A DNA stretch of 64,000 nt from Flavobacterium marginilacus (lineage in GTDB: Bacteria; Bacteroidota; Bacteroidia; Flavobacteriales; Flavobacteriaceae): assembly GCF_026870155.1 (NCBI RefSeq), contig NZ_CP113975.1:310001-374000 (forward strand), written 5' to 3'. The notes beneath the pieces were generated by a model. It worked only from the letters and a program-made list of their open reading frames with translations. It did not search any database and had not been told where the DNA came from. The translations under genes were made by a program, and so were the position numbers. This document shows positions 1 to 8,680 of this stretch, piece after piece. Position 1 is the stretch's first letter. Every line of letters starts with the position of its first letter.

Positions 1-402
1 AAACCCATTTTTATCAACCACAATATGCCGTTTAATTCCTTTTACTTTTTTATTGCCATCAAAACTATTTAAGGAACGATTATTTCCCCATCGTACACTT
101 TGACTATCCATTATTCCTAGACTTGGCATTGTATTTTGACCTCTATTAAACCTGACTTTTTCTCGCAATTTTGACAGTAATAAATCAAAACATTCCAAAT
201 TTGACCATTTCCAATAGTAATAATACACTAATTGCCATTTTGGAAAATCTTTAGGTAACATTCGCCACTGACAACCTGTTTTTACGAGATAATTAATCGC
301 ATTCCAAATGATTTTCAAATTATATTTCCGCTTTCTATCATCGAATTCTAAAGTCTTTTTTATAAATTGCCACTGGGTTTCTGTCAAATCGGTTGGATAC
401 AT
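1..402 (-). CDS. IS5-family transposase, N-terminal 134 residues
   Basis: The ATG at 402-400 opens a frame that runs uninterrupted to base 1. The translation begins MYPTDLTETQWQFIKK and contains the conserved N-terminal block of IS5 transposases (WNAINYLVKTGCQWRMLP). It also contains the first catalytic aspartate in 'IMDSQSV', followed by 'KGIKRHIVVD'. The rest of the DDE domain lies outside the window. It catalyses cut-and-paste movement of its own element. The start lies about 90 bp inside the IS end. Confidence 0.9.
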   Translation of the reverse strand, partial: MYPTDLTETQWQFIKKTLEFDDRKRKYNLKIIWNAINYLVKTGCQWRMLPKDFPKWQLVYYYYWKWSNLECFDLLLSKLREKVRFNRGQNTMPSLGIMDSQSVRWGNNRSLNSFDGNKKVKGIKRHIVVDKNGF

Positions 403-493
403 CTTTTTATGGTTTGGTCACTACAAAAAGACAAATTTCAATCGGTTTCTTTAACCCATAACAATTATTTATTTTAAATTTTTAAACAGGCTC
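1..493 (-). mobile_element. IS5-family insertion sequence, partial (runs off window start)
   Basis: The element enters from outside the window. Its transposase gene reads leftwards. The end nearest the transposase start carries a terminal repeat reading GAGCCTGTTTAAAAAT on the minus strand, ending about base 493. That end sequence is typical of the IS427/IS1031-like branch of IS5, which duplicates a short TA-type target. The other end is not visible, so completeness cannot be judged. Confidence 0.8.
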
Positions 494-494
494 T

Positions 495-554
495 AAGCTA
501 TTGGAACGTTTTGAAAAATATGCTGAAGACAATTATGATAGTTTTGGAAGATAA
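495..554 (+). pseudogene. Possible C-terminal remnant of a gene cut by the IS element
   Basis: Directly after the IS end a short open frame reads ERFEKYAEDNYDSFGR and then stops. The composition looks like real protein, and it abuts the IS end with no start codon. It may therefore be the tail of a gene interrupted by the insertion. It is too short to identify, and chance is possible. Confidence 0.25.
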
Positions 555-616
555 TCAACAAATGATTCAATCTTTCCGAAAATCCATAATATAAACTAAA
601 TAAACATCCCACGAGT

Positions 617-1576
617 ATGCTCGACGAGACCCCAAAACGTTTTGACCGCATTGTTGCCATTTTGATTCAATTGCAATCCAAAAAGATTGTAAAAGCACAG
701 GAATTAGCCGATCGTTTCGAAGTGAGTTTACGGACTATTTATCGTGATATCCGCACCTTGGAAGCTTCGGGAGTTCCAATTTACAGTGAAGCTGGAGTGG
801 GTTATGCTTTAATGGATGGTTATCGATTGCCTCCTGTAATGTTTACCCGTGAGGAAGCCAGCAGTTTTATTGCTGCCGATAAGTTAATGCAGAAATTCAC
901 TGACACAGCTCTTGGAAATCATTATGCGTCGGCGATGTATAAATTAAAAGCGGTACTACGGAGCGATGATAAAGACTGGGTTTCGAGTATAGAATCCAGT
1001 ATTTTGATGCAGTCTTCGGAGAAGCTTTTTAATGATAAAGCTCCCAATACTTTAGCCACGCTTTTTGAAAGTATTGCAGAGAAAACACAGGTCATTCTTT
1101 CGTATGAAGCAATTCAGTCAGAGGGAATTACTGTGAGGCATATTGAACCTGTTGGCGTTTTTCACGATAATAACAATTGGTACATGTTTGGTTATTGTCA
1201 TCTGCGCAAGGATTACAGACAATTTCGAGCTGACCGTGTTCATGGAATCCAAAAAACAGAAATCCCTTTTTCAGTAGAACATAATGCATTAGAGACGTAT
1301 CTGGATAAAGATAAAAATGTTTCGACTACCAAAGTTCGGATTCTTGTGGAGAAAAGAATAGCCAGTTATCTGGCAAGCGACCGGAAATATTACGGCTTTG
1401 TTTCGGAAAAGGAAATGGATGGCAAAATTGAAATGACTTTTATGTCTTGTGATTCGATGGAAGGCCTTTCGCGCTGGTATCTGATGTTTGGAGATTATGC
1501 AACGATACTGGAACCAGAAAGTTTAAAAATCAAAACTTTGGAATTACTGGAAAGAAACAGACAGCGCCTTTTATAA
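617..1576 (+). CDS. YafY-type WYL-domain transcriptional regulator
   Basis: This is a 319-residue DNA-binding regulator. An N-terminal HTH_11 winged helix occupies about residues 9-65 ('ILIQLQSKKIVKAQELADRF...TIYRDIRTLE'). A WYL domain lies around residues 140-215 ('NNWYMFGYCHLRKDYRQFR'), followed by a WCX-like C-terminal extension. WYL domains are thought to bind ligands such as nucleotides, and here the ligand is unknown. The gene faces the DinB-family gene convergently across a shared terminator. YafY-type regulators are often found beside DinB or enzyme genes they may control. The ATG at 617 was kept because the HTH begins soon after it. Confidence 0.85.
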   Translation: MLDETPKRFDRIVAILIQLQSKKIVKAQELADRFEVSLRTIYRDIRTLEASGVPIYSEAGVGYALMDGYRLPPVMFTREEASSFIAADKLMQKFTDTALGNHYASAMYKLKAVLRSDDKDWVSSIESSILMQSSEKLFNDKAPNTLATLFESIAEKTQVILSYEAIQSEGITVRHIEPVGVFHDNNNWYMFGYCHLRKDYRQFRADRVHGIQKTEIPFSVEHNALETYLDKDKNVSTTKVRILVEKRIASYLASDRKYYGFVSEKEMDGKIEMTFMSCDSMEGLSRWYLMFGDYATILEPESLKIKTLELLERNRQRLL

Positions 1577-1618
1577 AAAAAGCTCCTAAAACAAAAAATA
1601 TTTTTTAGGAGCTTTTTT
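1575..1618. terminator. Bidirectional rho-independent terminator
   Basis: Arms AAAGCTCCTAAAA and TTTTAGGAGCTTT are separated by a short AT loop, with A and T tracts on both sides. The hairpin lies between the convergent WYL regulator and DinB genes and can serve both. Confidence 0.85.
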
Positions 1619-1624
1619 AGTTTT

Positions 1625-2104
1625 TTATCTTTCCCAGAAAAAAGGAGGTTCAATTCCTAATGCACGCAAGTACACATAACCCTGACCGCGATGATGAACT
1701 TCATTATCAATAAAATACAAAATATTATGGATAATTGGGAATTCGTACTGCCCAAATAAATTGAAAGTTTCGTTAAAATCTTCGATGGTTAATTTCTGCC
1801 AATTTTCATTAATTTCTGCTGTAGCTTCATCCCATTTTTCAAGATATTGTGCTTTGAAAATTAATTTTCCTTCTTCTGGATTATAAGGCTTAATTTCTCT
1901 ATTTACAATTCCTTTTAAAGCAGGTGCGCCAATGGCTAGAAGTTCGTCGGCCAATTTTGCAAAAGGTCTCATACCGCCAATTGAAAATTCAAAAAAATCT
2001 TTTTCTGGAAACAATTCTATTACACGGCGTGTCAAGGCGCGATGTCCTTGCCAGTGTTTCAATAAATCTTCGGGAGTAATAACTTGTGCTGCTAATGTTT
2101 TCAT
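1625..2104 (-). CDS. DinB-family protein
   Basis: This 159-residue protein has the four-helix DinB/YfiT-like fold pattern. The likely metal-binding histidines are in 'LKHWQGHRALTRR' near the start and 'DNEVHHRGQGYVYLRALG' near the end; the latter is the signature of the family. DinB superfamily members are metal-dependent, often thiol-linked enzymes, but the substrate is not predictable here. The gene is convergent with the WYL regulator and followed by the shared terminator. The ATG at 2104 precedes the first helix. Confidence 0.85.
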   Translation of the reverse strand: MKTLAAQVITPEDLLKHWQGHRALTRRVIELFPEKDFFEFSIGGMRPFAKLADELLAIGAPALKGIVNREIKPYNPEEGKLIFKAQYLEKWDEATAEINENWQKLTIEDFNETFNLFGQYEFPIIHNILYFIDNEVHHRGQGYVYLRALGIEPPFFWER

Positions 2105-2252
2105 AATTTTAAAGTTTTTATTTTACTTCTTCAAAATTAGAGAGGGCTGGTGACAACAGTTTGTCAGCAGCTTTTCAATTTTTATAAATTATTTAAAAAC
2201 CTTAGTGTTATTGTTTCTTGGAGCAAAAAGATTAGGTTTTTCACTTGTAAGC

Positions 2253-2291
2253 AAAAAAAAACCACTATGAACAAAATGTCTTTAGTGGTTT
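2253..2291 (-). terminator. Rho-independent terminator of the 188-codon membrane gene
   Basis: Arms AAACCACTA (2259-2267) and TAGTGGTTT (2283-2291) form a hairpin. On the minus strand it is followed by a run of T (complement of 2253-2260). Confidence 0.8.
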
Positions 2292-2312
2292 GATTATTCT
2301 TTAATCGAATGT

Positions 2313-2834
2313 TTAATCTTCGGAGTACATTATTTTTGATAACAGATATTTTATCAAAAGTGCTGGTCCAAATGAGATAAATGTTGGGATTAATAGCTCA
2401 ATATTCATAAATGTATCTCTGCTGTTAAAATAAAATTGGCAGGCAAATGGCATTATGATTGCGCCAATAGTAAATCCTATCATTGCTGGAATTGCTTTTT
2501 TAGGGTGTCCATAGTAACCAGCAAAACATGCAAGAACGATAGAAAGCATAACCATCGAAACGCTATTACCTCCTAGTACACCTACAGATATCGAAGAAAC
2601 GATTGCTAAACCTAAAGCAATAATGTTTCTGTCGTTATAGTCCCTTTTTTCATTAGCTTTATCCAAAAGGTCATGTTTGTGACTTCTAATTACATCCATC
2701 ACCAGCTCTTTGGCTGTTTGCTGTTCAAATCCTAAACAAATCAAGTTGTTTTTTTCGATGTCGATATCAAAAGCTCCTGCTTTGATCTTCTTTTTTAAGT
2801 CTTCTATTTGACTATGGGTTAATTCATTATTCAT
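2313..2834 (-). CDS. Small integral membrane protein of unknown function
   Basis: This is about 173 residues from the ATG at 2834, which begins MNNELTHSQIEDLKKKI. An ATG at 2879 in frame would add a hydrophobic but poorly conserved-looking stretch. The first 75 residues are charged and helical, containing 'LGFEQQTAKELVMDVI'. Three to four hydrophobic segments follow ('IIALGLAIVSSISVGVLGG', 'MVMLSIVLACFAGYYG', 'IGFTIGAIIMPFAC' and a C-terminal one). I do not recognise the family. The gene is monocistronic with its own terminator. Confidence 0.6.
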   Translation of the reverse strand: MNNELTHSQIEDLKKKIKAGAFDIDIEKNNLICLGFEQQTAKELVMDVIRSHKHDLLDKANEKRDYNDRNIIALGLAIVSSISVGVLGGNSVSMVMLSIVLACFAGYYGHPKKAIPAMIGFTIGAIIMPFACQFYFNSRDTFMNIELLIPTFISFGPALLIKYLLSKIMYSED

Positions 2835-3189
2835 GTTTTCTATAAATTTGGGGTATGCTAAAAATATAAAAAAAAACATACAATATCAAATTTTTTAACT
2901 ATTTATTCAGATTTTTTGGAGGTTACAATTGGATTTAGGTGTAATTAACTGCATATCAACATCTTGAAGTGATGGAGATGGTTTGAAATTCTAATATTTC
3001 TGTTTAAATATGAGTTAATTCGTTCCAAATAAATAAAATATTAGAGAATTTATCTTACATATACATTCGTTTAGTTAGTCTTTAAAAACTGTTTTTCGTC
3101 TAATTTTATCTAATAAAGATAATTCTTAACAATTTTTGAGGTCATATTTTTAAATCTTTTGAGGATTACTAAATGGTATTAGGAAGGTT
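2835..3189. other. Gene-free interval
   Basis: This is AT-rich sequence between two minus-strand genes. I see no supported gene, RNA or strong hairpin. It probably holds the promoter of the membrane protein gene. Confidence 0.5.
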
Positions 3190-4122
3190 TTATTTGTCTT
3201 TTAGCCAGTCGAATAATCGCTGAGCATCGGTCCCTTTAAATAATTGTGTTCCTTCATTCATCGTAGCGGCTGATCCACATGCAACTCCCCAGCGGATTAC
3301 TTCTTTTAGGTTTTTATTTTGCGAAAGCGCCCAGACCATTCCGCCCACCATGCTGTCTCCAGCACCAACAGTGCTTTTTTTGGCAACATTTGGCGCGGGA
3401 ACAAATTCATATTTATCTTTAGTTACCAAAACTGCTCCTTGGGGACCAAGCGAAACAACCACAATTTCAGCACCGCCTTTGGCAATAATCTGTTTGGCAG
3501 CCTCATTTACCTCTTCCATTTCTAACCGTTCTACACCGATTAATTTAGCCAGTTCTCCTACATTTGGCTTAATCAGATAAGCGCCCGTTTCAAGTACTTT
3601 TTTCAAAGCTTCTCCTGATGTATCCACTATTAATTTTGCACCTGACTGTTTTGCTATTTGCGCAATTTTTTGATAAAAATCGGAGGACAGACCTTCGTTT
3701 AAACTGCCACTGGCAACAATAAACCCTGATTTTAAATTAGTAACAGCATTAAGGAAAGCTTTTTCTTCTTCATTAGTAATTTCTCCGCCGGTAAACCCAA
3801 AACGGTATTGTGAATTAGTATTGTCATCTACAGCTACGAAACTTTCTCTTGTCCAGGTCTGGATTGGTATAGCCTGAAAGTCGATAGATTCTTTGGCAAC
3901 TAATTCTTCCAGCATTTTTCCCAAAGGGCCTCCCGATGTGAATACTGCTAATGAATTACCTCCTAAACGTGAAATAGCTTTAGATACATTGATTCCTCCT
4001 CCGCCAGCATCAAAGCGGGGTGCAGAGCAGCGAATTTTTTGTTCGGCAGCTAATCCTTTAAAATGAGTGCTTTTGTCTAAAGCTGGATTGACAGTAAGAG
4101 TAATAATATCGTATGGATTCAT
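3190..4122 (-). CDS. pfkB: 6-phosphofructokinase II (PfkB/ribokinase family)
   Basis: This 310-residue sugar-phosphate kinase starts at MNPYDIITLTVNPALD, and an upstream in-frame start at 4173 looks too early. Features shared with E. coli PfkB include 'RCSAPRFDAGGGGINVSKAI' near the N terminus, 'VVVSLGPQGA', the signature 'STVGAGDSMVGG' with the catalytic Asp, and 'CGSAATMNEGTQLF'. It would phosphorylate fructose 6-phosphate with ATP in glycolysis. 1-phosphofructokinase or tagatose-6-phosphate kinase activity is a less likely alternative within the same fold. The gene is divergent from thiL. Confidence 0.85.
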   Translation of the reverse strand: MNPYDIITLTVNPALDKSTHFKGLAAEQKIRCSAPRFDAGGGGINVSKAISRLGGNSLAVFTSGGPLGKMLEELVAKESIDFQAIPIQTWTRESFVAVDDNTNSQYRFGFTGGEITNEEEKAFLNAVTNLKSGFIVASGSLNEGLSSDFYQKIAQIAKQSGAKLIVDTSGEALKKVLETGAYLIKPNVGELAKLIGVERLEMEEVNEAAKQIIAKGGAEIVVVSLGPQGAVLVTKDKYEFVPAPNVAKKSTVGAGDSMVGGMVWALSQNKNLKEVIRWGVACGSAATMNEGTQLFKGTDAQRLFDWLKDK

Positions 4123-4198
4123 TTTTATGATGTTTTGATTAATAAAGATGCGAAAAAAATCATAAAAAACCATTCAAATAGGTGCGAATATTTCTTTG

Positions 4199-4206
4199 TA
4201 TATTTG
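4199..4206 (+). promoter_or_regulatory. Bacteroidota -7 box upstream of thiL
   Basis: TATATTTG matches TAnnTTTG and lies 84 bp before the thiL start. No convincing -33 TTTG was found at the usual spacing, so this is a partial promoter call. Confidence 0.45.
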
Positions 4207-4244
4207 CACTCTCAAAATTTTGTAAAATCAATAATATTGAATGA

Positions 4245-4268
4245 AGAGTTACACTGCAGTGTAACTCT
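4245..4268. promoter_or_regulatory. 24 bp perfect palindrome in the thiL leader
   Basis: AGAGTTACACTG is followed directly by its exact reverse complement, ending 21 bp before the thiL ATG and downstream of the -7 box. It could be a dimeric-repressor operator or a hairpin near the ribosome site. No T tract follows, so it is not a standard terminator. Confidence 0.7.
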
Positions 4269-4289
4269 ATCTCATTCTTCTCAATAATC

Positions 4290-5336
4290 ATGATTGAAGA
4301 TAAAAACCCGCAGCGTACTAATATTGGTCAACTAGGTGAATTTGGTTTGATAGATCATTTAACCAAAAACTTTGAAATTACTCAGCCTTCTACACTAAAA
4401 GGAATTGGAGATGATGCGGCTGTCTTGGATTTTAAAGAAAAGAAAGTAGTTGTATCAACCGATTTATTGATTGAAGGCGTTCATTTTGATTTGGCTTACG
4501 TGCCTTTAAAACATTTAGGATACAAATCAGTAGTAGTGAATGTATCCGATATTTGTGCGATGAATGCCAAACCAACCCAAATTACAGTTTCGATAGCTGT
4601 GTCCAACCGTTTTCCATTGGAAGCTTTGGAAGAACTGTATGAAGGTATTGAGCGTGCTGCACAGGAGTATAAAGTTGATGTAATAGGAGGTGATACTACA
4701 TCTTCCCAAAAGGGATTAATTATTAGCATTACTGTTCTCGGCGAAGCTGAAGAAAATGAAATCGTATATAGAAACGGAGCCAGTAAAACTGATTTATTGG
4801 TAGTAACGGGAGATATTGGTGCGGCGTATATGGGACTGCAGGTATTGGAAAGAGAGAAACAGGTTTTTCAGGTTAATCCTAATTCGCAGCCTGATTTAGA
4901 TGCTTATACGTATTTGATAGAGAGGCAATTAAAACCTGAAGCACGTACAGATGTGCGTACTTTATTACATGCGCTAGAAATAAAACCTACGTCAATGATT
5001 GATATTTCAGACGGATTATCTTCGGAGATTATACATTTATGTAAACAATCGGGTGTAGGCTGTAATTTATATGAAGATAAACTGCCGATTGATCCTCAGT
5101 TTATCAATGTGTGCGAAGAGTTTAATATCGACAGTACTACTGTTGCTATCAATGGTGGAGAAGATTATGAACTGCTCTTCACTATCGCTATGGAAGATTT
5201 TGATAAAATAAAAGGAAATCCGAATTTTTCAATAATTGGACACATGACTCAGGAAAGCGAAGGTGTGCATTTGGTAACTCGTGCTAATACTAAAATACCT
5301 TTAAAAGCTAGAGGCTGGAATGCTATCAGCGAATAA
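4290..5336 (+). CDS. thiL: Thiamine-monophosphate kinase
   Basis: This 348-residue enzyme phosphorylates thiamine monophosphate to the diphosphate cofactor using ATP. The AIRS/ThiL-fold motifs are present: 'GIGDDAAVLDF' near residue 40, the metal site 'VVSTDLLIEGVHFDL', 'VVNVSDICAMNAKP', 'GGDTTSS', 'MIDISDGLSSEIIHL' and 'INGGEDYELLF'. Length is typical or slightly long. It is a single gene with its own promoter region, palindromic leader and terminator. No TPP riboswitch is evident upstream. Confidence 0.95.
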   Translation: MIEDKNPQRTNIGQLGEFGLIDHLTKNFEITQPSTLKGIGDDAAVLDFKEKKVVVSTDLLIEGVHFDLAYVPLKHLGYKSVVVNVSDICAMNAKPTQITVSIAVSNRFPLEALEELYEGIERAAQEYKVDVIGGDTTSSQKGLIISITVLGEAEENEIVYRNGASKTDLLVVTGDIGAAYMGLQVLEREKQVFQVNPNSQPDLDAYTYLIERQLKPEARTDVRTLLHALEIKPTSMIDISDGLSSEIIHLCKQSGVGCNLYEDKLPIDPQFINVCEEFNIDSTTVAINGGEDYELLFTIAMEDFDKIKGNPNFSIIGHMTQESEGVHLVTRANTKIPLKARGWNAISE

Positions 5337-5363
5337 AAGGTCTGTTATATAGCATGTCAGTTG

Positions 5364-5406
5364 AAAACCAAAAAACGGCACTCATTATATGCAGTTTTTT
5401 GGTTTT
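5364..5406. terminator. Terminator between convergent thiL and response regulator genes
   Basis: Arms AAAACCAAAAAAC (5364-5376) and GTTTTTTGGTTTT (5394-5406) form a long AT-rich hairpin usable in both directions. Confidence 0.8.
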
Positions 5407-5420
5407 TAATTTTGGAAAGG

Positions 5421-6116
5421 TTATAAAATAATTCCTCTAATCTTTGCTTCCTTTATTAAATCTACATCGCTTCCATCTTCAATTTTAAATAATTCTTTAA
5501 GATTGACTTTTCGCTGTTCAATAGCATGCAGTGAAATAGGAATGTATTGGGTAATATCTTTAGTCTTTGTTCCTTTAGAAATGTGGAATAAAATCAATTT
5601 GTCAAATTGGTCAATTCCATCAATATCTTTATTGTTTTGATTGGCCATTTTAATTACTGAATGGCTGTAATAAATTTCATCTTTCAATACGACATCAAAT
5701 CCGAAAAGTAATTCATCAAAGGTTAAATCATTTTTAATTACTAGTCCCGCTGGATTTATAGTGTCAATTATATTTTTTATTTTGAGCAATTCAGTATACA
5801 TGGTTAGCAGAATTATTTTGCAGCTGGGCATGTATTCCATAATTAGTTTGGCTAAATCTTCACCAGAATGAATTCCTTTCTCTTCATATACAGGCATACT
5901 GATATCTAAAAAAGCAACATCAAATGGAAGAGTTTCCGGATTTGTAATGATGTTATAGCCCGTCATGCAGTCCTTTCCCTGCGTAAATGAATATTCATAG
6001 CATTCGGGTTTATAACGGGTAATGGCGTTTTTATATCCGTCAATTATAAAAGGATGATCGTCTACAATTAAAATGTTCTTTTTAATTAATTTTTGTGCAT
6101 TTGCATCGATAGTCAT
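5421..6116 (-). CDS. Response regulator (receiver plus C-terminal HTH-like region)
   Basis: This is 231 residues. The start at 6116 was chosen because its ATG overlaps the stop of the upstream kinase (TAATG), indicating translational coupling. The receiver domain shows 'ILIVDDHPFIIDGY', the phospho-acceptor in 'DVAFLDISMPVYEEKGIHSGEDLA', 'IILLTMYTE' and 'GLVIKND'. The C-terminal ~70 residues resemble a LuxR/NarL-like HTH ('DKLILFHISKGTKTKDITQYIPISLHAIEQRKVNLKE') but are divergent. Its partner is the HisKA_3 kinase immediately upstream. It probably controls the small secreted peptide gene next door, though this is inference. Confidence 0.85.
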   Translation of the reverse strand: MTIDANAQKLIKKNILIVDDHPFIIDGYKNAITRYKPECYEYSFTQGKDCMTGYNIITNPETLPFDVAFLDISMPVYEEKGIHSGEDLAKLIMEYMPSCKIILLTMYTELLKIKNIIDTINPAGLVIKNDLTFDELLFGFDVVLKDEIYYSHSVIKMANQNNKDIDGIDQFDKLILFHISKGTKTKDITQYIPISLHAIEQRKVNLKELFKIEDGSDVDLIKEAKIRGIIL

Positions 6117-8161
6117 TATGCAGTGGTTTTTTGTGTTTCTTTGATTGGAATTATTATTGTTATAGAAGTTCCTTCTCCTTTTTTTGATTTTATTTCGAGG
6201 GTCCCTTCGCATTCTATAGTTCTCGTTTTTATATTTTGGAGACCTATTCCTTTCTTTGTACGGTTGACGTTGTATCCTAACCCGTCATCACTAATCTTTA
6301 AAACTAAATTATCATTCTGTTTTCTAAATTCTACTTTTATCTTTGTTGCATTGGCATATTTATTACAATTTTGAAGCGATTCCTGAAGAATTCGATATAT
6401 ATTAATCTTTACAATATTGTCGATAGAATCCCACTTTATAGATGGATCTACATGGGCCAGAAATTTTGTTGAAAATGTTTTTTTCTGTTCTTCAAATAAA
6501 TTAGTTACTATTGCTACGAAGTTATTAATTAATTCTGATTTTTCTCTATTTAGATTATGAGAAATTTCGCGGATATCCTGCTCGATATTTTTTAGCTCGG
6601 TTAAATAATTTAGCCTCATTTCGATTCCTGAGTCATCTTTTAGTTTATTTAAACCATCTAAATTGATACGAACCCCAAACATCCTGCCAAGAACTCCATC
6701 GTGTAATTCCCTTGCTACTCTTTTCTTTTCTTTGATATTGTTTTTTTCAATAGTATTCTGCTGATTGATTAATAGATTATATATTTCAGCATTTGCCTGC
6801 TGCTGCTGCTGTATAAATAGTAATTCTCTTTGTTTAACTTTTTGATTATTAATTACATAAAGCAATAATGCTAAAATAACAAAACCTCCAAAAAATAACA
6901 AAAGTTTTTTGTTTTGACCTTCCAGATTTGTGTTTTCTACTTTAATTTCATCTGTTTCATACTCTATACGCGTGAATTTTTCGCCAATTTTTCGTTCTAT
7001 TTTTTGCAGACGGTCATTAATAAGAATGTATTCTTTAGAATATGTTGAAGCATTTTTTGGATCTACCACTCCCATTTGTTTAAGAGTTTCAAGTATGCTT
7101 CTCAATCGCTTGGTACTGCGTGATAGAGCAAGTGCTTGTTTTGCATATTGAATTGCTTTTAAAGTATCTTTTTGAAATGCGTAGTACTCTGACAAGTGTG
7201 TTTTATTGATAATAATCCCCGAGGTAATATTCAAACTATCTCGAATTTTAAGCGCTTTGTAAAATAAATCAGGAAGTTCTTTTTTCTCTTTCAGTTTAAA
7301 TTTGGCATAAGCCAAATTGTCCAGCAACATGGCATACAAAGTTGTTTTTTCTATAAATAGGTTTTTTTGTTTTAGGGCCTCTTCAAAATTACTTTTTGCC
7401 AGTTTGTAATTTTTTAAATTCAAATAGACATACCCCATATTGTTTAATGAAGTTGCCTTGGATTGAAATTCAGCTGGTATGGATTGATCTATTAAAGTAG
7501 CCAAAGCCTTGCGGTGAAATTCAAGTGCTTTATTATATTCTTCACGTTCATTGTATAAAATACCCAAAAGATTATAGGATTCATATAACAAATCATTGGC
7601 CTTTATTTCTTTTAAACTCTTTAAAGCTTTAAAAACAGTAATTTCACTGTCAAAAATGTCATTTTCATGATATCTTAAGTTTGCTTTACTTATTTGTGTT
7701 TTAGCTAAATTATAATTGTCATTGAGTAGAATATATAATTTTTCAGCTTTAAAATAACAGTAAAAAGCGCTGTCTGAGACGGATTTTGAGACGTAATAGT
7801 CCCCAAGATAAGTATATGCTTTAGCAATATTGACGGTATCGTGACTGTTTTTAGAACGTTCCAAAATAAGTTTGGAAGTTCTAAAATATCCTTCCCAATC
7901 GCTCATATTATAGTAGCGATTTGCTATTTTGAAAAGGTAAACCTTGTTAATAGAATCGTCTTTTTGATTAATTATTATTTCAAAAGCTTTACGATTGTAT
8001 TTTTGTTTGGACTCATACGATAATTGAAAATCATTGGCTAATAATAGATATGAAGATAGGCTATCATTGGAAGATATACTATTTTGTTTGGATTTATTTC
8101 TATTAGTACAGCCAATGAGAATAATTAAAAAAAATAATAATATGGAATAAAATTTTTTCAA
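6116..8161 (-). CDS. TPR-containing sensor histidine kinase (HisKA_3 class)
   Basis: This is about 681 residues from a TTG start at 8161, giving LKKFYSILLFFLIILIGCTN, a signal/lipobox-like leader. The longer frame from 8221 begins inside a terminator stem and is unlikely. Tetratricopeptide repeats fill residues ~40-380. A transmembrane segment follows ('LLLFFGGFVILALLLYVI'), then a coiled linker. The phospho-acceptor box is 'KKRVARELHDGVLGRMFG'. The HATPase domain has an N-box ('ILQESLQNCNKYANAT') and a G-box ('SDDGLGYNVNRTKKGIGLQNIK'). It sits in the envelope and would signal to the overlapping response regulator. Confidence 0.88.
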   Translation of the reverse strand: MKKFYSILLFFLIILIGCTNRNKSKQNSISSNDSLSSYLLLANDFQLSYESKQKYNRKAFEIIINQKDDSINKVYLFKIANRYYNMSDWEGYFRTSKLILERSKNSHDTVNIAKAYTYLGDYYVSKSVSDSAFYCYFKAEKLYILLNDNYNLAKTQISKANLRYHENDIFDSEITVFKALKSLKEIKANDLLYESYNLLGILYNEREEYNKALEFHRKALATLIDQSIPAEFQSKATSLNNMGYVYLNLKNYKLAKSNFEEALKQKNLFIEKTTLYAMLLDNLAYAKFKLKEKKELPDLFYKALKIRDSLNITSGIIINKTHLSEYYAFQKDTLKAIQYAKQALALSRSTKRLRSILETLKQMGVVDPKNASTYSKEYILINDRLQKIERKIGEKFTRIEYETDEIKVENTNLEGQNKKLLLFFGGFVILALLLYVINNQKVKQRELLFIQQQQQANAEIYNLLINQQNTIEKNNIKEKKRVARELHDGVLGRMFGVRINLDGLNKLKDDSGIEMRLNYLTELKNIEQDIREISHNLNREKSELINNFVAIVTNLFEEQKKTFSTKFLAHVDPSIKWDSIDNIVKINIYRILQESLQNCNKYANATKIKVEFRKQNDNLVLKISDDGLGYNVNRTKKGIGLQNIKTRTIECEGTLEIKSKKGEGTSITIIIPIKETQKTTA

Positions 8162-8205
8162 TTGAAAGTTTTGGATTGTATCAAAAATACTAAAACTTTC
8201 TATAT

Positions 8206-8237
8206 AAAAAAAGACTGTCAATTTTGACAGTCTTTTT
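8206..8237 (-). terminator. Terminator of the small secreted repeat-protein gene
   Basis: AAAAAGACTGTCA (8208-8220), loop ATTT, then TGACAGTCTTTTT (8225-8237). Strong stem with a T tract on both strands. Confidence 0.85.
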
Positions 8238-8257
8238 TAGTGCTTTGATTTATTTTT

Positions 8258-8506
8258 TTAATCTACTTTTTTGTTACCGCCAGTTGATTGACCGCCAGTT
8301 CCGTCTATGTCAGCAAATTGGTTTTGATGAGTGTTGCCATTAAAATCTACTTTTTTGTTACCGCCAGTTGATTGACTGCCAGTTCCATCGATAGATGTTA
8401 TTTCTGTATTGTCTGCAATTGAAGAATTTGAATTTGTCGGAGAAGTGAATGAAGTTGATACTAATACTAATGTAAATAATCCGATTGTTAAGACAGCTTT
8501 TTTCAT
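8258..8506 (-). CDS. Small secreted protein with two identical-type C-terminal repeats
   Basis: This 82-residue protein has a clear signal peptide (MKKAVLTIGLFTLVLVSTSF). A short Ser/Asn-rich linker and two copies of a 15-residue unit, DGTG(S/G)QSTGGNKKVD, follow; the second copy is the C terminus. The repeats are also visible as DNA direct repeats (about 8262-8315 and 8346-8395). Its terminator separates it from the TPR kinase operon. I do not recognise a named family. It could be a secreted signal or surface peptide sensed by the neighbouring kinase, but that is speculation from position. Confidence 0.75.
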   Translation of the reverse strand: MKKAVLTIGLFTLVLVSTSFTSPTNSNSSIADNTEITSIDGTGSQSTGGNKKVDFNGNTHQNQFADIDGTGGQSTGGNKKVD

Positions 8507-8680
8507 GATTTCTGGGCTTTATGTTGTTGTTATTTTTTACTTTTTTGATTCCGTTTGTGTTGGAATTCTTTAGTAAAACTAAACAGTAAGCCTGGATAAA
8601 CAATTTAAAAACAGCTGTTTATGGTCAATGGTATTCGTCTGATAGTGAATGGATAGCAATTCTATGTGAACGGCTATTTT

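Noticed and set aside
4174..4289. TPP riboswitch upstream of thiL
   Set aside because: Only a simple palindrome is present, without the conserved TPP core segments, and the space is short.
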